DNA of 64,000 bases from Marinicella sediminis (GCF_002000055.1 NZ_MVBD01000008.1:162163-226162), one strand, 5' to 3'. Shown: positions 1 through 9,702, counted from the stretch's first letter. The notes: a model not told the origin generated them from the sequence alone. Made by a program: numbers and translations.

Positions 1-1018
1 GTACGGTGTCTGCTGCCTGATGATGGTCTTTGATGCGGATCGGTTCATCCAGCAAACCCAGGATGCGCCTGGCCGAAGCCATACCGCGTTCGTACAAATC
101 CATGGTATTGGCCAGATCGCGGAATGGCCACAGCAGACGTTGGGTCAGGAACACCAATACGCCATAGGCTCCGACCGCCAGTTCGCCATTCAAAGTATCC
201 AGACCGCCAATAATGAAGGTGGCCAGAAAACCCGTCAGTATGGCCATCCTGATCACCGGCGTAAAGGCTGAGCTGATGCGAATGGCCGATTCGTTGGCTG
301 CCACATACTGTTGAGAAATATCGGCGATGCGTTGTTGTTCATGGTCTTCTTTGGTGAAGCTTTTGATGGTTGCTACACCAGCGATGTTGGTGTTGATCGC
401 TGCGGCAATTTGTCCGGCTTTTTCGCGCACTTCGGCATATCGCGGCTCTGCTTTGCGCTGAAAATAAAAAGCACCAAAGATGATCACCGGAATGGGGGTG
501 AAAGCCAGTAGGGCCAGTTTGGTAGAGATCAGAAAGAACACCGCCCCAACTGCCACCACAGACGTGACAACCTGCAGAATGTCATTGGCGCCAATGTTCA
601 GAAAGCGTTCCAGTTGATTGACGTCGTCATTGAGGATTGCGGTCAGTCGTCCTGTGGACTGATCTTCAAAAAAACGCATGTCCATTTTTTGGATGTGGCC
701 ATAACAATCAACCCGGAAGCGGTGTTGGATTTTTTGTGCCAGCTCACGCCAGTTGCGCAGGTAGAGGTATTGAAAGATGGATTCTCCTGCCCAGATCAGG
801 AAGGTCATCACACCCAACAGGTATAACTGTTGTTTGGGGTCGGTGATACCCAGGGCTGCAACAAAGGAGTCTTCCTGGTTGATCACCACATCAATGGCAA
901 TGCCAATCAATATCTCAGGAGCTATGTCAAACAGCTTGTTGACCACTGAGCAAATGCTGGCCCAAATGGCTTGTCCCTTGAATCCTTTACCGTATGAGAG
1001 TACTTTGAATAGGGTCAT
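1..1018 (-). CDS. ABC exporter, permease part (partial, 3' end outside window)
   Basis: The frame opens with ATG at 1018 and runs off the left edge after 339 codons. The translation begins MTLFKVLSYGKGFKGQAIWA and has the alternating hydrophobic helices and cytoplasmic loops of a type-1 ABC exporter membrane domain. The segments MRFFEDQSTGRLTAILNDDV and AGVATIKSFTKED are typical of MsbA/BmrA-like half-transporters, which carry an ATPase domain after about residue 340. That ATPase domain is therefore expected outside the window. The substrate (lipid, drug or peptide) cannot be told from the membrane domain. A DUF3301 gene ends 9 bases upstream on the same strand, so the two are probably co-transcribed. 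Confidence 0.88.
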   Translation of the reverse strand, partial: MTLFKVLSYGKGFKGQAIWASICSVVNKLFDIAPEILIGIAIDVVINQEDSFVAALGITDPKQQLYLLGVMTFLIWAGESIFQYLYLRNWRELAQKIQHRFRVDCYGHIQKMDMRFFEDQSTGRLTAILNDDVNQLERFLNIGANDILQVVTSVVAVGAVFFLISTKLALLAFTPIPVIIFGAFYFQRKAEPRYAEVREKAGQIAAAINTNIAGVATIKSFTKEDHEQQRIADISQQYVAANESAIRISSAFTPVIRMAILTGFLATFIIGGLDTLNGELAVGAYGVLVFLTQRLLWPFRDLANTMDLYERGMASARRILGLLDEPIRIKDHHQAADTV

Positions 1019-1027
1019 TGATGACAG

Positions 1028-1357
1028 TTATGATTTGATGAAATTGAAGGTTTGAATTTCATTGTCACGAAAATATTTGATTTCAGTGACCACCCCGCCA
1101 TGATGAGTGATGGTGCCCCGATAGCGCCTGGCATCGGGGTCGGAGAACTCAAATTGAAACTCTCTGAACAGTGACAGCTTGCCTCTTCTGGACTTGATCC
1201 TGAGGCGGACCTGAATCAGCGAGTCATCCAAAAAAGCCCAGCCTTTTTGTTGTGTCAGTTTTTTACCGGTCAGCCTGCAGATGTCCAGTGCACTGGTTTG
1301 GTTGTGCCAGTAATAGCCGATCAGGCCCATGATCATGAGGAGGGTCAGTTCTGTCAT
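1028..1357 (-). CDS. DUF3301 family membrane-anchored protein
   Basis: Small protein of 109 residues from the ATG at 1357. An in-frame TTG at 1387 would add ten residues but has no better ribosome site. One N-terminal membrane helix (MTELTLLMIMGLIGYYWHN) is followed by a basic, soluble tail with the pattern LFREFQFEFSDPDARRYRGT, which matches DUF3301, a gammaproteobacterial family of unknown function. Family assignment is from recognition of that pattern; no catalytic residues are evident. It lies just upstream of an ABC exporter on the same strand. Confidence 0.7.
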   Translation of the reverse strand: MTELTLLMIMGLIGYYWHNQTSALDICRLTGKKLTQQKGWAFLDDSLIQVRLRIKSRRGKLSLFREFQFEFSDPDARRYRGTITHHGGVVTEIKYFRDNEIQTFNFIKS

Positions 1358-1762
1358 TGCTGTTAAAAATGGAAGTGAGGTGACCAATTATCTGAAAGAG
1401 GTGATTATATGATGATCCGGCGGTCATTATTCAACCAATGATCAGAATATTGTCCCAGATGTTGTCAGTCAGAACCCGCTGATCCTGCCGACTGGCATTT
1501 TTAATCATGCACAGGTATAATATCAGGCATTCACTGAGCCAGCTTCTATGCTGGCTTTTTAGTCAAAATGACATGGCCACTGATTAACATGGCTGGTCAG
1601 TCGTTTCCACCTGCTCAAAGGTGGCAAATGGCGGCACGTGACGTGTCGCGAATTTCTTGATGACTTCATTGTCAGGCAGAAACCACACAGGTTACTGTCA
1701 GGATGCTTTGACCCCTCAGGAAAATTCAAAGATTGATAATAATAATAAAAAAGGAAAACAAG
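1358..1762. other. Intergenic region between divergent DUF3301 and ppnN genes
   Basis: About 400 bases without a credible protein gene. It contains a TATAAT at 1516-1521 on the plus strand with only a weak -35 (TGGCAT, 1493-1498), followed almost at once by a terminator-like hairpin (1537-1561). The remaining sequence up to ppnN shows no other clear element. Promoters for both flanking genes should lie here. Confidence 0.5.
1537..1561 (+). terminator. Orphan terminator-like hairpin upstream of ppnN
   Basis: AGCCAGC (1537-1543) pairs perfectly with GCTGGCT (1550-1556) over a 6-base loop, and a run of T follows. No plus-strand gene ends here. It therefore either terminates a very short transcript from the TATAAT at 1516 or acts as a leader attenuator for ppnN. 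Confidence 0.55.
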
Positions 1763-3145
1763 ATGAATAACGAAAATAATTTAAAAGTCATTGAAAAATG
1801 CACCATTGCCGCCCGGGGCGGTATGACCCTGTTGTCGCAGGAAGAAGTGAACATGATGATGGAAGTCGGTAAAGGCGGCGTTCATGAACTGTTCCGGAAA
1901 TGCTGTCTGGCTGTACTTAATTGTGATGCCAAGGAAGACGACGCGATGGCTGTTTTAGAGCGCTATCCGGATTTTGATGTCACCCTCATTCCACGTGAAA
2001 GGGGCATCCACTTGCGCTTCGTCAATGCCCCTGCACAGGCTTTTGTTGATGGCAAGATGATTTCAGGTATCCGTGACTCGATCTTTTCCGTGTTGCGTGA
2101 CATTGTGTTTCAAAGCACCGAAAAAGGGGAAGGTCATTACAACCTTGAAGAGTCATTTGACATCACCAACTTTGTGTTTGAAATATTGCGCCGTGGCGAA
2201 GTTCACCAGTATGGTGCTGAACCGAATCTGGTGGTTTGCTGGGGAGGGCATTCCATCAATCGTGATGAATATCAATACACCAAGGACATTGGCTATCAGT
2301 TGGGGTTACGTGGGGCTCACATTTGTACCGGTTGTGGTACAGGGGCCATGAAAGGGCCAATGAAAGGTGCCACCGTGGGTCATTCCAAACAACGGATCAA
2401 AGACGGTCGTTATATTGGCTTGACTGAACCGGGTATCATTGCTGCTGAAGCACCCAATCCAATCGTCAACCACCTGGTGATCATGCCGGACATTGAGAAA
2501 CGCCTGGAGGCTTTTGTCCGTTTAGGTCATGGTATCATCGTATTTCCTGGTGGTGTGGGTACGGCCGAAGAAATTCTGTACCTGATTGGTATCTTGTCAC
2601 ACGAGAAAAACAAAGGCGTGCCTTTCCCGTTCATCATGACCGGGCCTAAAGAGTCGGCTGAATACTTTCACAAGATTGATGAATTCATTCGTTTCGCCCT
2701 GGGTGATGAAGTGGCTGATATGTACGAAATCATCATCGATGATCCGGAAGAAGTGGCCGTGAGAATGATGGCTGGTATGGATGCGGTTAAACTGTATCGA
2801 ACGAAAAACAGAATCAGCTATTACTTTAACTGGGGATTGCACATTGACAGTTCATTCCAGTTTCCGTTTATCCCTTCTCATGAAAACATGGCCTCTTTGG
2901 CGTTATACAAAGACCGCCCTGTTGAAGAGTTGTCAGCATCTTTACGACGCGCTTTTTCAGGCATCGTGGCTGGAAATGTCAAGGAATATGGCGTACAGCA
3001 AATCAGAGAACATGGGGTCTATAAGATCAAAGGTGATAAAGACCTGATGGAAAAGCTGGATGATTTATTACAGTCCTTTATTGAACAAAAACGCATGAAA
3101 CTGCCTGGCAGTACATATGTGCCGGTATTTGAAGTGGTCAGGTAA
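1763..3145 (+). CDS. ppnN: Pyrimidine/purine nucleotide 5'-monophosphate nucleosidase PpnN
   Basis: The 460-residue protein matches PpnN (formerly YgdH; about 454 residues in E. coli) along its length. PpnN hydrolyses nucleoside monophosphates to base and ribose 5-phosphate in the cytoplasm and in E. coli is activated by (p)ppGpp. The central LOG-type Rossmann core is visible, with the phosphate/nucleotide-binding motifs ICTGCGTGAMKGPMKGA and IIVFPGGVGTAEEILYL. Regions on either side correspond to the family's N- and C-terminal regulatory domains. The ATG at 1763 is preferred because AAGGA lies 7 bases ahead; an in-frame TTG at 1733 would add only an Ile/Lys-rich decapeptide. A strong bidirectional terminator follows. 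Confidence 0.95.
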   Translation: MNNENNLKVIEKCTIAARGGMTLLSQEEVNMMMEVGKGGVHELFRKCCLAVLNCDAKEDDAMAVLERYPDFDVTLIPRERGIHLRFVNAPAQAFVDGKMISGIRDSIFSVLRDIVFQSTEKGEGHYNLEESFDITNFVFEILRRGEVHQYGAEPNLVVCWGGHSINRDEYQYTKDIGYQLGLRGAHICTGCGTGAMKGPMKGATVGHSKQRIKDGRYIGLTEPGIIAAEAPNPIVNHLVIMPDIEKRLEAFVRLGHGIIVFPGGVGTAEEILYLIGILSHEKNKGVPFPFIMTGPKESAEYFHKIDEFIRFALGDEVADMYEIIIDDPEEVAVRMMAGMDAVKLYRTKNRISYYFNWGLHIDSSFQFPFIPSHENMASLALYKDRPVEELSASLRRAFSGIVAGNVKEYGVQQIREHGVYKIKGDKDLMEKLDDLLQSFIEQKRMKLPGSTYVPVFEVVR

Positions 3146-3163
3146 TTGACTGTCTGCCGTCCG

Positions 3164-3193
3164 AAAAAAAACCGCCTTAATGGCGGTTTTTTT
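3164..3193. terminator. Bidirectional intrinsic terminator (ppnN / DUF748)
   Basis: ACCGCC (3171-3176) and GGCGGT (3182-3187) form a GC-rich stem flanked by an A-run on the left and a T-run on the right. It can therefore serve both convergent genes, ppnN (plus) and the DUF748 gene (minus). Confidence 0.9.
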
Positions 3194-3221
3194 GCTTTTT
3201 GAGGATGCCTCAGGAGCGGTT

Positions 3222-5942
3222 TCATTGACTGACGCCCAGTTTGACCAGAGATATACTCAGTTCTGAGGGTACAAGCTGTTCTGTGAAAATTCGCTCAGCG
3301 GCAATGTTGTGCTGATGAACCAACTGGTTTTTGATGGCCAGAACCCGCTGCCCGTTCAGTGAAGTATGCTGTTCAGGAAGAATGCCCTGACGTTGCAGCA
3401 AGGCCTTCCAGATGCTTTGGTGATCGATGGTACCGTTGGCCTCAAGGTGGGTTTGCAATTCCTCAGGAACCAGCTGTGCTTCCAGCCACTGCTTTGTCAG
3501 TTCATCAGTCAGATCCAGTGTCGAGAATGGGGCTTTTTCCAATAATAAAACCTGCTGTAATCCCAGTTCGTCATATGCCAGATTCGTCATTGGGTTGAGT
3601 TGTAGATTCAAATCAGGTTTTTGATGCATGATCGCTGCAATTTGAGTCAGCTTATGTAGTTCGGCAGGGAGCAATTCTGCCTGGCCGGACTGAAACTGGA
3701 TGTCACTGAGGTTGGGGTCCGGGTTTGGTATCAATGCACCCAAAATTTTGAATGGTGAGGCGACGATGTTGGTGATCAGTTTGAAGATGGCCTTGCCGAC
3801 CAGGCTGCCATAACTGAACTCCGGGTCATTGAGGTTGCCAGAAACCGGTAAATCAATGTGCATTTCACCCTGTCCATTGGTCAATAAACTGACAGCCAGT
3901 TTCAAAGGCAGGTCAATGGCATCGGGTGAGTCGGTTTTGTCGCCCAGTTTAAACTGCCGGAAGATCATTTTGTTGTCCCCTTTCAGTTCATGTTGATTGA
4001 GCGAATATGCCAATTCGAGATTCAGCTTGCCACCCAAGATAGGAAAAGCCACATGTTTTTGGGCATAGGGAGAGAAAGCCAGTAAATCAAGGTCATCTAC
4101 CCGGATGGTCAGATCGGTGAAAGCTGCGGAACTCAGTGGATTAATTTGTCCGGCAATTTGAACCGGTGAAAACTGATTGAATCTGCCGGCCAAATCCACA
4201 TCAGCCCGACTCAAAGTGGCCGAGGACAGTCCGGTGATGGCACCGTTCAGACCCGACAAACTGGTGGTCACTGCTGGATTGATGCTTTGATCGATCAATG
4301 CCGTTTCAGTGTCTGTGATTTTGATTGTGCCAATTTCAATGACCCATGGTGGTTCACTGTTATCCGTGGTTGCCGCCTTATCAGTCTCTGTTGGCGGCTG
4401 ATTGAGGTTTTGCATGTTGAGGTTTTGGTTGGGGTCTATGATCAGGCTGCCACTGGCCTGATCCAGGGTGATCTGATCAATCAGGATTGACCTTTTCCCA
4501 CTGTCGATGGTGCTGGCAGCCACGTCAAGCGTACCGATGTTTGCAATGGATTGCCCCTGGGCATTATTGAGCTGCAATTGACGGAGGGTCCATTGTCCAT
4601 CCAACATCAGTCCGGTGGCACGGCTGGTCAGTTGATGAGCGCTGCTCAGGGTGCCGTTTGCCACCGACAAATTCGTTTGTTGCTGCAGCCATGGACTGAA
4701 TGGTGCCAGCGCCAGTTGGTCTGTTTGCAGTTCGCTGGTGAAGTCCAATGAATCGTCCAGGGTTTGCACTTCAGCGCTGAGTATGCCGCCAGCTGCCAGT
4801 TGCCATTCGCTGTTGGTGGAGATGACCTGATTGGTGTTGTTGAGGTTAGTCAGTTTGAGGTGATTCAGTTGTCCAAGCAGCTGACCATTCACTGAACGGT
4901 CAGTGAAACTGACTGGCCAGTTTTCCAGGGTGATGTGAGCAACGTGCACTTTCCATGGATCTGTCGATTGAGTTGACGCTTTTTCGGCAGTGGGCAACAT
5001 CATTGGCCAATAGAGTTGCCAGTCCGCCTGATCACTGAGCAGCTGTTGCAGTTCAATGGTTCGTTCATTGGCATCAATTCGCAGGCCTTCCCAATTGGCC
5101 TGCAGTTGGTTGACGGCTGCGTTGTCTGCCCAGGCAATTTGCCAGTCAGTCCAATGCGCCTTATCTATGCTCAGGACTGGTAAAGCATCAAGCGACCATT
5201 GTAACTGGCCGGAAGCCGAGAGTGACCCTTGTTCAGTGGTCATTTCCAATGACTCAGGCAGCAATTGAAGCAGGGTAGATGATTGCCAGTTGGTCAACTC
5301 CAATGCTGTGTTGATGATGGCCTGGGGATGGTTGTAAAGACCGGTCAGTTGTAGTTTTTCATCATGTTGAGTGATGATGGTTGCACTGAAAGCGGTGTCT
5401 ATGTCATTCGGGTTGAGTTGTTCGTGAGACAATTCGAGCTGTTTGATGTTGAGGGCAAAATCCTGTCTGACCTGACCGGCTTCAAGGGCCATTGATCCGC
5501 CGTTGATTTGAATGTTGGCGATGGCGTAATTGGGTGCTGATGATTCTTCAGTAGCAGACTCCGGTAAAGTGAAATATGGTGTCAACAACCCTCCTTCAGG
5601 CGCCGTTTTGATGGTCAGTCTGGGTTGTGAAAGGAGCAGTTCAGAAATGCGCCACTGGCCACTCACCAAGTATAAGGGGTCAAAATTAATGCGCAGTTTG
5701 CTGGCTTGAAACCAGTTTTTCTGGCGGCCATCAATCACTTCTATGTTGTGCAGTTCAGTGACAAAAGTCAAAGGGTTGAAATGCACTTCATTCACTTTTG
5801 CGGTCATTCCCAGTTGTTGTTTCAGTTGCTGGCTGAATTGCTCAGAGATGATTCCGGGAACATAAAAAAAACCCAGCAGCAGGTAGCTGAGAATCATCAA
5901 TGCCAGCCAAAAACGTTTGTGATGGTGTATTTTTTTCGTCAT
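3222..5942 (-). CDS. DUF748 / AsmA-like envelope protein
   Basis: A 906-residue protein with a single N-terminal membrane anchor (residues about 10-30, RFWLALMILSYLLLGFFYV) and a long periplasmic part rich in beta-strand repeats. The segments VNEVHFNPLTFVTELHNIEV and FQASKLRINFDPLYLVSGQW match DUF748, a family grouped with AsmA-like proteins. AsmA-like proteins are large periplasm-spanning proteins connected with phospholipid transport and outer-membrane upkeep. The C-terminal third (after FQSGQAELLPAELHKL) has the conserved helical end of the family. The gene begins 17 bases after the WYL regulator on the same strand, so it is probably the last gene of an aacS-regulator-DUF748 operon. The lipid-transport role is inferred from the clan, not shown here. 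Confidence 0.85.
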   Translation of the reverse strand: MTKKIHHHKRFWLALMILSYLLLGFFYVPGIISEQFSQQLKQQLGMTAKVNEVHFNPLTFVTELHNIEVIDGRQKNWFQASKLRINFDPLYLVSGQWRISELLLSQPRLTIKTAPEGGLLTPYFTLPESATEESSAPNYAIANIQINGGSMALEAGQVRQDFALNIKQLELSHEQLNPNDIDTAFSATIITQHDEKLQLTGLYNHPQAIINTALELTNWQSSTLLQLLPESLEMTTEQGSLSASGQLQWSLDALPVLSIDKAHWTDWQIAWADNAAVNQLQANWEGLRIDANERTIELQQLLSDQADWQLYWPMMLPTAEKASTQSTDPWKVHVAHITLENWPVSFTDRSVNGQLLGQLNHLKLTNLNNTNQVISTNSEWQLAAGGILSAEVQTLDDSLDFTSELQTDQLALAPFSPWLQQQTNLSVANGTLSSAHQLTSRATGLMLDGQWTLRQLQLNNAQGQSIANIGTLDVAASTIDSGKRSILIDQITLDQASGSLIIDPNQNLNMQNLNQPPTETDKAATTDNSEPPWVIEIGTIKITDTETALIDQSINPAVTTSLSGLNGAITGLSSATLSRADVDLAGRFNQFSPVQIAGQINPLSSAAFTDLTIRVDDLDLLAFSPYAQKHVAFPILGGKLNLELAYSLNQHELKGDNKMIFRQFKLGDKTDSPDAIDLPLKLAVSLLTNGQGEMHIDLPVSGNLNDPEFSYGSLVGKAIFKLITNIVASPFKILGALIPNPDPNLSDIQFQSGQAELLPAELHKLTQIAAIMHQKPDLNLQLNPMTNLAYDELGLQQVLLLEKAPFSTLDLTDELTKQWLEAQLVPEELQTHLEANGTIDHQSIWKALLQRQGILPEQHTSLNGQRVLAIKNQLVHQHNIAAERIFTEQLVPSELSISLVKLGVSQ

Positions 5943-5959
5943 GCGTACCGTTTCAATGA

Positions 5960-6907
5960 TCAGTCATAAACTGACTGTATGTCCCTGAGTTGTGTTTTAA
6001 ACTGTTTCCTCAGTGATTCCGGAGCCAACACTTGTGCGGCTGGCCCCAAACGCATCACATCGGCAATCAGTTCCCTGTTGTCATTGTAAGGGATGTGCAG
6101 CAGGATGTGTGAGCCATCCAGTTTTTCCATGTGTTGCTGTGAATGCCAGTGTTCAAACACTGTCCATGGTGCCATGTCTGTGTTGATTTTGATTTCGGCT
6201 GTGTGTTTCATCGGACCTGAAAAAATACCGTAACTGTCGGCATAGTGGGCCCTTAATTCAGCGGTGCTCACTTCCCTGGCTTGTTCCACGTCGATACTGA
6301 TGTGTTGGATTTGCTCCAGCGCAAACAAACGGATGTCATCGCGCAAATGGCACCAGGCATCGAGATACCAGGCGTTGCGGTAACTGGTCAGCCGCAAAGG
6401 AGAAACCAATCTTTCGGTGTGTTCTTGCTGTTGCCGGTTTTGATAGCTGATGTTGAGTTTTTTTTGTTGTTGTAAGCCAGTCATCACCTGCTGAAACACA
6501 TTGGGGTCCGGCTTTCTCGACAAGGCTGGAATGATTTGAATCATGCGGCGGTTACGGATGCCTTTTTGTTGCAATACCTTGTCTATGCCATCCAGAATCC
6601 GTTGCATGGGTTTTTGCAGTGAGTCAGATTGCAGGTCTTCCAGTAATTGGGCGGCCATCAGCAGACCCTGGGTTTCTTCGGCATTCAGACGAATACCTGG
6701 CAAATCAAATTGCGCTGAGCGATCATAATAAACCCCGTTCTCATCTGAATTGATGGGTGCGTTGAATTCATCCCGCAAGGTGGCTATGACCCGGTAAACT
6801 GTGGCCTGAGAGCATTCCAGACGTTCTTTCAGAGCGTCCACTGATATGGGTGTGCGGCGTTCTTTAAGGATTTTATCCAGCACATATATGCGGTCTATTT
6901 TTTTCAT
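5960..6907 (-). CDS. WYL-domain transcriptional regulator (YafY-like)
   Basis: 315 residues. The N-terminus (about 1-60) is a winged helix-turn-helix of the HTH_11 type, with RLECSQATVYRVIATLRDEF as recognition region. Residues about 140-215 form a WYL domain (SYQNRQQQEHTERLVSPLRL then NAWYLDAWCHLRDDIRLFAL), and a C-terminal WCX-like extension follows. WYL domains sense small ligands or nucleic acid and control diverse regulons. The start ATG overlaps the acetoacetyl-CoA synthetase stop by one base (TGATG), so translation is coupled. It may regulate that gene, but no operator is evident. Confidence 0.87.
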   Translation of the reverse strand: MKKIDRIYVLDKILKERRTPISVDALKERLECSQATVYRVIATLRDEFNAPINSDENGVYYDRSAQFDLPGIRLNAEETQGLLMAAQLLEDLQSDSLQKPMQRILDGIDKVLQQKGIRNRRMIQIIPALSRKPDPNVFQQVMTGLQQQKKLNISYQNRQQQEHTERLVSPLRLTSYRNAWYLDAWCHLRDDIRLFALEQIQHISIDVEQAREVSTAELRAHYADSYGIFSGPMKHTAEIKINTDMAPWTVFEHWHSQQHMEKLDGSHILLHIPYNDNRELIADVMRLGPAAQVLAPESLRKQFKTQLRDIQSVYD

Positions 6908-8859
6908 CAGTCCTGTAATTCAGGGAGGTTGGCGAACAATTTCAGCGCACCTGGATTGGCCAAAGCATCGGTGTTGGCGACTTGTTTGCCATGAATGACA
7001 TCACGCACCGCCACTTCAACAATTTTACCACTGATGGTTTTGGGGATTTCATCAACGGCAATGATTTTCGCGGGCACATGTCTGGGAGTGGTGTTCTGGC
7101 GGATGGTCTGACAAATTTTTTGTCGCAGGTCATCATCCAGTTGATGGCCGGGTTGCATCACCACAAACAACACCACCCGGGTGTCATCTTGCCATTCCTG
7201 ACCAACCACAATGGATTCAGTGATTTCATCCAGAGATTCCACCTGGCGGTAGATTTCTGCGGTGCCAATGCGTACCCCGCCTGGATTGAGGGTGGTATCG
7301 GAGCGTCCATAGATCACCATGCCACCCTGGGCGGTGATTTCAGCCCGGTCAGAGTGGCACCAGATGTTGTCAAACACATTGAAATAGGCTGCTTTGTATT
7401 TTTTATGGCCAGGATCTTGCCAGAAGCTCACCGGCATGGAGGGGAAGGCTTTGTCACAAGCCAGTTCGCCGGGCTGGCCAATCACACTGAGTTGATTTTT
7501 ATCCAGTATTTTAACTGCCATGCCCAGTCCCAGGCACTGTAACTGCCCCCGGTAAACCGGTAAATTGCTGTTTCCCAGCGCAAAGCATGAACAGATGTCT
7601 GTACCACCGGAAATCGATGACAAACACACATTGGCTTTGACATCCCGGTAGACAAAATCAAAACTTTCCGGCATCAATGGAGAACCCGTTGAAAAAATCG
7701 TTTCCAGTTGCTCAAGCCGGTGACTGTTGCGCGGTTTGATGCCGGCTTTTTCAACCGCAGAAATCCATTTGGCAGAGGTCCCGAAATGACTGATTCTGTG
7801 TTTGTCGACCAGGTCAAACAGACGGTTTCCATCCGGGTAAAAAGGTGATCCATCGTACAGCACGAGGCTGGCTCCGGTGGCCAGGGTAGAGGCCATCCAA
7901 TTCCACATCATCCAGCCGCAGGTGGTGAAATAAAATAAGCGTTTGCCTTCGGCCACATTGCCATGCAGCATCAGTTCCTTGAGGTGTTGTAACAAAATAC
8001 CGCCTGTGCGGTGCACGATGCATTTGGGTTTGCCTGTGGTGCCTGATGAATAGAGGATATACAGCGGATGATCAAATGGTACCGCGGTGAACGTCAGTGG
8101 CTGGTCGGGATCGGTGCCATCGAGCCAAGAGGTGAAATCTGTTGTGCCCGCAGGCAAGTCCCTGTCATGGTTTACAAAGTCTACCACCACCGTGTGTTCA
8201 ATGCTGGCAATTTGCTCCGCTATCTGCTGTACTTTATTCAGGCAGTCATGGGTTTTACCATTGTATTCATAGGCATTGGCGGTGAACAGCACCTTGGGCT
8301 CAATCTGACCAAAACGATCAACCACACCATTGATGCCAAAATCAGGAGAGGTTGATGACCATACAGCACCCAAAGAAGTTGTGGCCAGCATGAAGACAAT
8401 GGTTTCGGGAATATTGGGCATGAAACCTGCCACCCGGTCACCTTGCTGCACCCCGCATTGCTTGAGTTTTTGTTGAACCCTGGCGACTTGACTGCGCAGT
8501 TGGTCATGACTGATTGATTGGGTATTGGCCGACTCTGACTCAAAAATCAGTGCATTGTCACTGCCCTGGTGACGCAGCAGGTTTTCGGCAAAGTTCAGGG
8601 TCATGCCAGGAAACCATTGAGCGGCTGTCATGTGCCCCTGATCAATCAGGTTGGTGTCACTGTCCTGATGCACGATGACACCACAAAAATCCATCACTGC
8701 CCGCCAAAAGTCGCCCCGCTGATTGATTGACCAGTCATGCAGTTGGTTATAATCAGTCAGGTTTAGTCCACTTTGTTCTTTGAGTTGTTGGATGAATTGA
8801 GACAATTGGGTGTTTGCCAGATCAGCTGAACCGGGTTGCCAAAGCATGGGGTCTGTCAT
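6907..8859 (-). CDS. aacS: Acetoacetyl-CoA synthetase (acetoacetate--CoA ligase)
   Basis: 650 residues, the usual size of the family. It activates acetoacetate to acetoacetyl-CoA with ATP, giving AMP and pyrophosphate, so ketone-body carbon can enter polyester/lipid or beta-oxidation pools. The acyl-adenylate motifs are all present: P-loop YSSGTTGKPKCIVHRTGG, ISGGTDICSCF, the hinge region YGRSDTTLNPGGVRIGTAEI and the C-terminal catalytic lysine in PKTISGKIVE. FPGMTLNFAENLL near residue 85 is characteristic of acetoacetyl- rather than acetyl-CoA synthetases. It is the first gene of a three-gene minus-strand run. Confidence 0.93.
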   Translation of the reverse strand: MTDPMLWQPGSADLANTQLSQFIQQLKEQSGLNLTDYNQLHDWSINQRGDFWRAVMDFCGVIVHQDSDTNLIDQGHMTAAQWFPGMTLNFAENLLRHQGSDNALIFESESANTQSISHDQLRSQVARVQQKLKQCGVQQGDRVAGFMPNIPETIVFMLATTSLGAVWSSTSPDFGINGVVDRFGQIEPKVLFTANAYEYNGKTHDCLNKVQQIAEQIASIEHTVVVDFVNHDRDLPAGTTDFTSWLDGTDPDQPLTFTAVPFDHPLYILYSSGTTGKPKCIVHRTGGILLQHLKELMLHGNVAEGKRLFYFTTCGWMMWNWMASTLATGASLVLYDGSPFYPDGNRLFDLVDKHRISHFGTSAKWISAVEKAGIKPRNSHRLEQLETIFSTGSPLMPESFDFVYRDVKANVCLSSISGGTDICSCFALGNSNLPVYRGQLQCLGLGMAVKILDKNQLSVIGQPGELACDKAFPSMPVSFWQDPGHKKYKAAYFNVFDNIWCHSDRAEITAQGGMVIYGRSDTTLNPGGVRIGTAEIYRQVESLDEITESIVVGQEWQDDTRVVLFVVMQPGHQLDDDLRQKICQTIRQNTTPRHVPAKIIAVDEIPKTISGKIVEVAVRDVIHGKQVANTDALANPGALKLFANLPELQD

Positions 8860-8944
8860 GTTTTAATGAGGTCTGTGAAAGACCCCGATTCTAACAATTT
8901 TTAAACCATCTGACGAAGAAAATCAGTTACTTGTTGAAATACCG

Positions 8945-8970
8945 GGCCTGACAACTTCAGTTGCCAGGCC
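8945..8970 (-). terminator. Stem-loop downstream of the 180-residue secreted protein gene
   Basis: GGCCTG (8945-8950) and CAGGCC (8965-8970) enclose a further CAAC/GTTG pairing with one mismatch. It sits 18 bases after the stop of the minus-strand gene ending at 8988. No U-tract follows, so it may be a weak or Rho-assisted end, or an mRNA-protecting hairpin. Confidence 0.4.
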
Positions 8971-8987
8971 AATGGGTATCTATCTCC

Positions 8988-9530
8988 TTATTGTTTATGG
9001 ATTAACTCATCCAGTTGAAACATTTTGTATTCAAAAGCTTGGATGTTTGACTGGTATCTTTGTTGCAAATCACGCAGTTCCTTATTGTACTGGTCGATGC
9101 CGAATGCTTTGACATAGCCGGAGACATCGGCAACATGATCAGGATACAGCTGCTCAATGATGCGCAGGTCTTCAAGCCATGGGCAGCTCAGGCAGACGGG
9201 TGGAGTCGGGAATTCAGGCCACAGTACCAACCCAGGATGCAATTCATATGAGGGTGCTGTGGGAGAGCGGTAGATGAACATGGGGACACAGGATTGCGTG
9301 CCATCCCGGCCATGATACAGACCAATGGTGCCGCGTGGATCAACTTCCATGACTTTGTCATCAAAAGCAGCGTCACAGGCTGCCTGGGTTGGACCTGAAA
9401 CCGGATGACGGCTGCCATCCTGTAACACCACCAAACCTTCATATCCGACAACTCTCAGGGATTGACTGTGCCCTGCAAAACTGATCATCAGCAGACCAAA
9501 TAACCATAATTTAATACCAATTGATTTCAT
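8988..9530 (-). CDS. Secreted protein of unknown function (180 aa)
   Basis: I do not recognise the family. The N-terminus (MKSIGIKLWLFGLLMISFAG, then HSQS) is a clear Sec signal peptide. The mature part begins with a short beta-rich stretch (LRVVGYEGLVVLQDGSRHPV) and has four Cys, two of them close together in PPVCLSCPWLEDL. It ends in a charged helix of about 45 residues that may form a coiled coil. Start at the ATG at 9530, with purine-rich sequence upstream. It is a single gene, apart from its neighbours on both sides. Confidence 0.7.
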   Translation of the reverse strand: MKSIGIKLWLFGLLMISFAGHSQSLRVVGYEGLVVLQDGSRHPVSGPTQAACDAAFDDKVMEVDPRGTIGLYHGRDGTQSCVPMFIYRSPTAPSYELHPGLVLWPEFPTPPVCLSCPWLEDLRIIEQLYPDHVADVSGYVKAFGIDQYNKELRDLQQRYQSNIQAFEYKMFQLDELIHKQ

Positions 9531-9702
9531 TTTCTTTACTCCTTTGATTAAAAAAATTTACCAACCCAGAGGGGTCAGTTATGTCAGCATTCGTATGATC
9601 CTGCAATTTTCTGACGCGTTAAGACGGCCTTCATGCCCAATTGAGAAGTACCTCACATTATCTGTATGGATTGAGTCATGGCAAAGGTTTGTCCTTGATG
9701 AC

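Noticed and set aside
6982..7542. 186-codon open frame opposite the acetoacetyl-CoA synthetase gene
   Set aside because: It lies wholly antisense to a well-conserved gene, has no ribosome site and no recognisable protein features.
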